Below are positions 62,043 through 64,000 of a stretch of DNA of 64,000 bases, one piece after another; position 1 is the first letter of the stretch, and every line of letters begins with the position of its first letter. The stretch lies in the NCBI GenBank assembly GCA_016280485.1, contig JAEEGU010000051.1, forward strand, positions 82,166 through 146,165, given 5' to 3'. This DNA comes from Bacillota bacterium. GTDB lineage: Bacteria; Bacillota; Clostridia; Peptostreptococcales; Anaerovoracaceae. The position numbers and the translations under genes are program-made. The notes beneath the pieces are model-generated. The model worked only from the letters and a program-made list of their open reading frames with translations, was not told where the DNA came from and did no database searches.

Positions 62043-62326
62043 AATCAAACTCCTCCCTATTTTTTATTGACTGCGAATATATTACCACAACTTCTTCGTA
62101 AAAGCACCTGCTATAAAAGCAGTAATTAGATGGCTGCTTCTGTTTTTTTCGAAATCCAGGTAGAAAAACACTCTTTGCAATCTGAATTATTGCATTACAT
62201 AGAATCGACCGTGCAGAAGAGCTTAGCCACCGTCATATTCCTGCGCGAACAGATCGCAAAGAGTATTATCTGAGATAGATCGAATTCTTCTGCAATGAAG
62301 AGCTTGTCGAAAAATCATCTATCTGC

Positions 62327-62356
62327 AGTATATATGATATTTTCACTTTTGGCAAG
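62327..62356 (-). promoter_or_regulatory. Possible promoter of the Mrr-like operon
   Basis: Minus-strand TTGCCA (62351-62356), 18-base spacer, TATACT (62327-62332), nearly 290 bases upstream of the start. The rest of 62043-62447 shows only a weak plus-strand hairpin (62117-62139) before a T-run. Confidence 0.5.
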
Positions 62357-62447
62357 TAGTTCCTCTTTCTTAACTTCACCAAGCTTGGCCGCTTTCTGCG
62401 TCGCCGAGTTTACAGTTTAGATCCTTGCCACATCCTATATAGAATGT

Positions 62448-63533
62448 TTACCTGTTGCTCTTTCGCTCCTCTTCTTCAGATTCGATGATTTTGATCATAT
62501 ATCGCATCGGATAAGGCAGGTTTTTCTTCAGGTTCGCCTTCAGCACGATTTCCCGTAGATAGTCATAGAGATCCGTCGTGGTAAATGACGTGGAGCTCTG
62601 CGCCTTTGCGATAACCAGGTCCCGCTCTTCCAGCGTCAAATGGAAATTGCACTTATCGAAAATCGATCGATACAGTTCTTGCCAGGATTCTTCGCCGTTG
62701 GAACCGTTATCGATCATATTGCTCTCAGAGCTGCTCTCAAATGCGTCCGGTGCCGTCTCTCTGACCAGCTTTTCCCCGGCGTCGTTGAGATCGATGAAGG
62801 GGCCCCGGTCGTCTGCTTCATCCAGCGCGTTGCTCTTTTTAGACACCGTGATCTCCACGCCAATAACCGATCGAGCGTCGTTCGGATCCTTCGTCTTGGT
62901 GACGCTGCAATTGAGATCTGTCTTCTCGTTGATCTCTTCGATCGCAGCAGTAAAGATTTTATCCAGGAATCTGCGCTGCTCAGGATATTTGTCTTCACAA
63001 TCAAGAATCTTACGGAGATCGTCGATACTGATTTTAATGACGCGCTTGTAGTTATTCCGGACCAGATAGGTGTACAAGTTGTAGGTGGATTCTCGCTTCA
63101 TCCTGGAAATGTTCTGGAGCGTATATTTGATGTACCCGGAATTCGCCAGGTTGAAGAATAGCGCTGACCCGGTTTGGGAGCACTGGATGACGACCGTTTG
63201 CTTTTCATCTGCCTTCACAAGCGCAACATACTGAAAAGCAGGGGTGAAGAACACAGGCATCTTCTCTGTGCTGCACTTCATTGATATTCTCGACAGAGCG
63301 CCGAGCTGCTTTTCCAATGTTTTTAGATTGATCGACTTGTATGGCAGCCCGATCAGATTTGCAAACTCGCGTACAGTAAACTGCACCGGCTCCGTTGACG
63401 GTTTCAGTGGGTTGATTTTTGCCAGGTACGCATTCAGCAGCTTAATGGAATTCAATTCGAGTTTTGCTCGGTTTACCAGCTCCGTCAATTCGTGTCCCTG
63501 AGAAACCAGTTCCTTACCTGTAAATCCTGACAT
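62448..63533 (-). CDS. Plasmid replication initiator, Rep_3 family (361 aa)
   Basis: ATG at 63533 with AAGGATGG upstream. The paired winged-helix layout of Rep_3/RepB initiators is visible: an N-terminal ELVSQGHELTELVNRAKLELNS start, then the block PVQFTVREFANLIGL, SGYIKYTLQNISRMK in the middle, YNLYTYLVRNNYKRVIKISIDDLRKIL and ILxKxF-type AIEEINEKTDLNCSV near the end. The initiator binds iterons and opens the origin. The 14 iterons next to it confirm the assignment. The C-terminal about 100 residues are an acidic extension. Confidence 0.88.
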   Translation of the reverse strand: MSGFTGKELVSQGHELTELVNRAKLELNSIKLLNAYLAKINPLKPSTEPVQFTVREFANLIGLPYKSINLKTLEKQLGALSRISMKCSTEKMPVFFTPAFQYVALVKADEKQTVVIQCSQTGSALFFNLANSGYIKYTLQNISRMKRESTYNLYTYLVRNNYKRVIKISIDDLRKILDCEDKYPEQRRFLDKIFTAAIEEINEKTDLNCSVTKTKDPNDARSVIGVEITVSKKSNALDEADDRGPFIDLNDAGEKLVRETAPDAFESSSESNMIDNGSNGEESWQELYRSIFDKCNFHLTLEERDLVIAKAQSSTSFTTTDLYDYLREIVLKANLKKNLPYPMRYMIKIIESEEEERKSNR

Positions 63534-63592
63534 CTATCATCCATCCTTCTCTCTCATAGGCAGGCAGACATATTGTTTACCTGCTTGTTATA

Positions 63593-63660
63593 GAAACCTG
63601 TTTATATCTTGTTTATTATCTATGTTTATAATGCTTGTTTATTATCTTGTTTAGGGAAAC
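63593..63660. other. AT-rich origin segment with direct repeats
   Basis: Two copies of CTTGTTTATTATCT (63608-63621 and 63634-63647) plus related GTTTAT copies in an AT-rich block between rep and the iterons; a plausible DNA unwinding element or initiator autoregulation site. Confidence 0.5.
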
Positions 63661-63696
63661 TCGGGAGATATTGCCACATCCCAAATTTCAACTATA

Positions 63697-64000
63697 TGTG
63701 ACCCCTCTTTTCAGAAGGAATGTCCCCATTTTTCAGACGATTTGCCCCCGGTTTTCAGAAAGTGCGACCCTGCTTTTCAGAAGGTCTGACCCCAGTTTTC
63801 AGAGGATGTGTCCCCGCTTTTCAGAAGGTCTGACCCCAGTTTTCAGAGGATGTGACCCCGGTTTTCAGACAATGCGACCCCGCTTTTCAGAAGGTCTGAC
63901 CCCGGTTTTCAGAAGATACGACCCCAACTTTCAGAAGGTGTGACCCCATTTTTCAGAAGATGCGACCCCGCTTTTCAGAAGATGTGTCCCCGGATTTCAG
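63697..64000. repeat. Iteron array: 14 contiguous 22-bp repeats
   Basis: Consensus TGTGACCCCGNTTTTCAGAA plus two variable bases. Copies begin exactly every 22 bases at 63697, 63719, 63741 and so on to 63983; the last is cut by the window edge, so the array continues. There are no spacers, so it is not CRISPR. These are binding sites for the Rep_3 initiator, defining an origin of replication. Confidence 0.9.

Noticed and set aside
63635-63943. Plus-strand frame through the repeat array
   Set aside because: Product of the 22-bp iterons being read in three frames in turn; it has no plausible start and is better explained as an origin.
63697-64000. Possible CRISPR array
   Set aside because: Repeats are contiguous with no spacers, and the unit is only 22 bp.

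Overview
The window reads as part of a large plasmid-like replicon from a Gram-positive anaerobe of the Bacillota, most likely a gut Clostridia (Oscillospirales-like). The evidence is strong AGGAGG ribosome sites, frequent TTG and GTG starts, sigma-A promoters with 17-base spacers, sortase-type pilins and adhesins, an SLH-anchored surface protein, and small families typical of clostridial mobile elements (DUF4942, DUF5348, DUF4238, AcrVA2-like). At the right edge a Rep_3-type initiator gene sits beside at least fourteen contiguous 22-bp iterons. That makes this an autonomously replicating element, or one derived from such an element. No integrase, relaxase or sortase gene is visible here.

Layout. 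1-8 kb (minus strand): a truncated major pilin, a 1790-residue multi-CnaB adhesin with an LPXTG-like end, and a Thr/Pro-rich lipoprotein. 8.7-13.4 kb (minus): one long operon headed by a DUF4942 adenine methyltransferase-like protein, followed by small unknown and Cys-rich proteins. 13.5-23.2 kb (plus): a RecG-like helicase, then many small unknown genes, a PD-(D/E)XK-like protein, a DUF5348 protein and a candidate small RNA. 23.3-27 kb (minus): an ADP-ribosylglycohydrolase, a duplicated-domain lipoprotein, a BspA-like LRR membrane protein and a DUF488 protein. 27.1-27.7 kb: a type I toxin-antitoxin locus with a tandem decayed copy. 27.7-31.4 kb: a MORN/PDG-repeat protein and small unknown genes.

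31.5-47.7 kb (minus): two giant surface proteins. The first has an M23-like domain and three SLH domains. The second is an Ig-like repeat protein at the end of an operon that also carries a Nudix protein, a degenerate PP2C-like protein, a TPR-like membrane protein and a small membrane protein. 47.8-54.8 kb (minus): a complete type I restriction-modification system (hsdR, hsdM, hsdS) followed by a DUF4238 gene. 54.9-56.9 kb: an operon headed by an AcrVA2-like anti-CRISPR homologue. 57.0-57.9 kb: a stretch of tRNA-like elements, mostly non-canonical. 58.3-62.4 kb: a Mrr-like restriction endonuclease operon with two further genes. 62.4-64 kb: replication initiator and iteron origin.

Together the genes suggest an element that equips its host with surface adhesion structures and protects itself. 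Protection is by DNA restriction and modification on one side and CRISPR inhibition on the other, with at least one addiction module. Many promoters share the same extended -35 (RAGTTGACA) and spacing, which suggests a common regulatory style.
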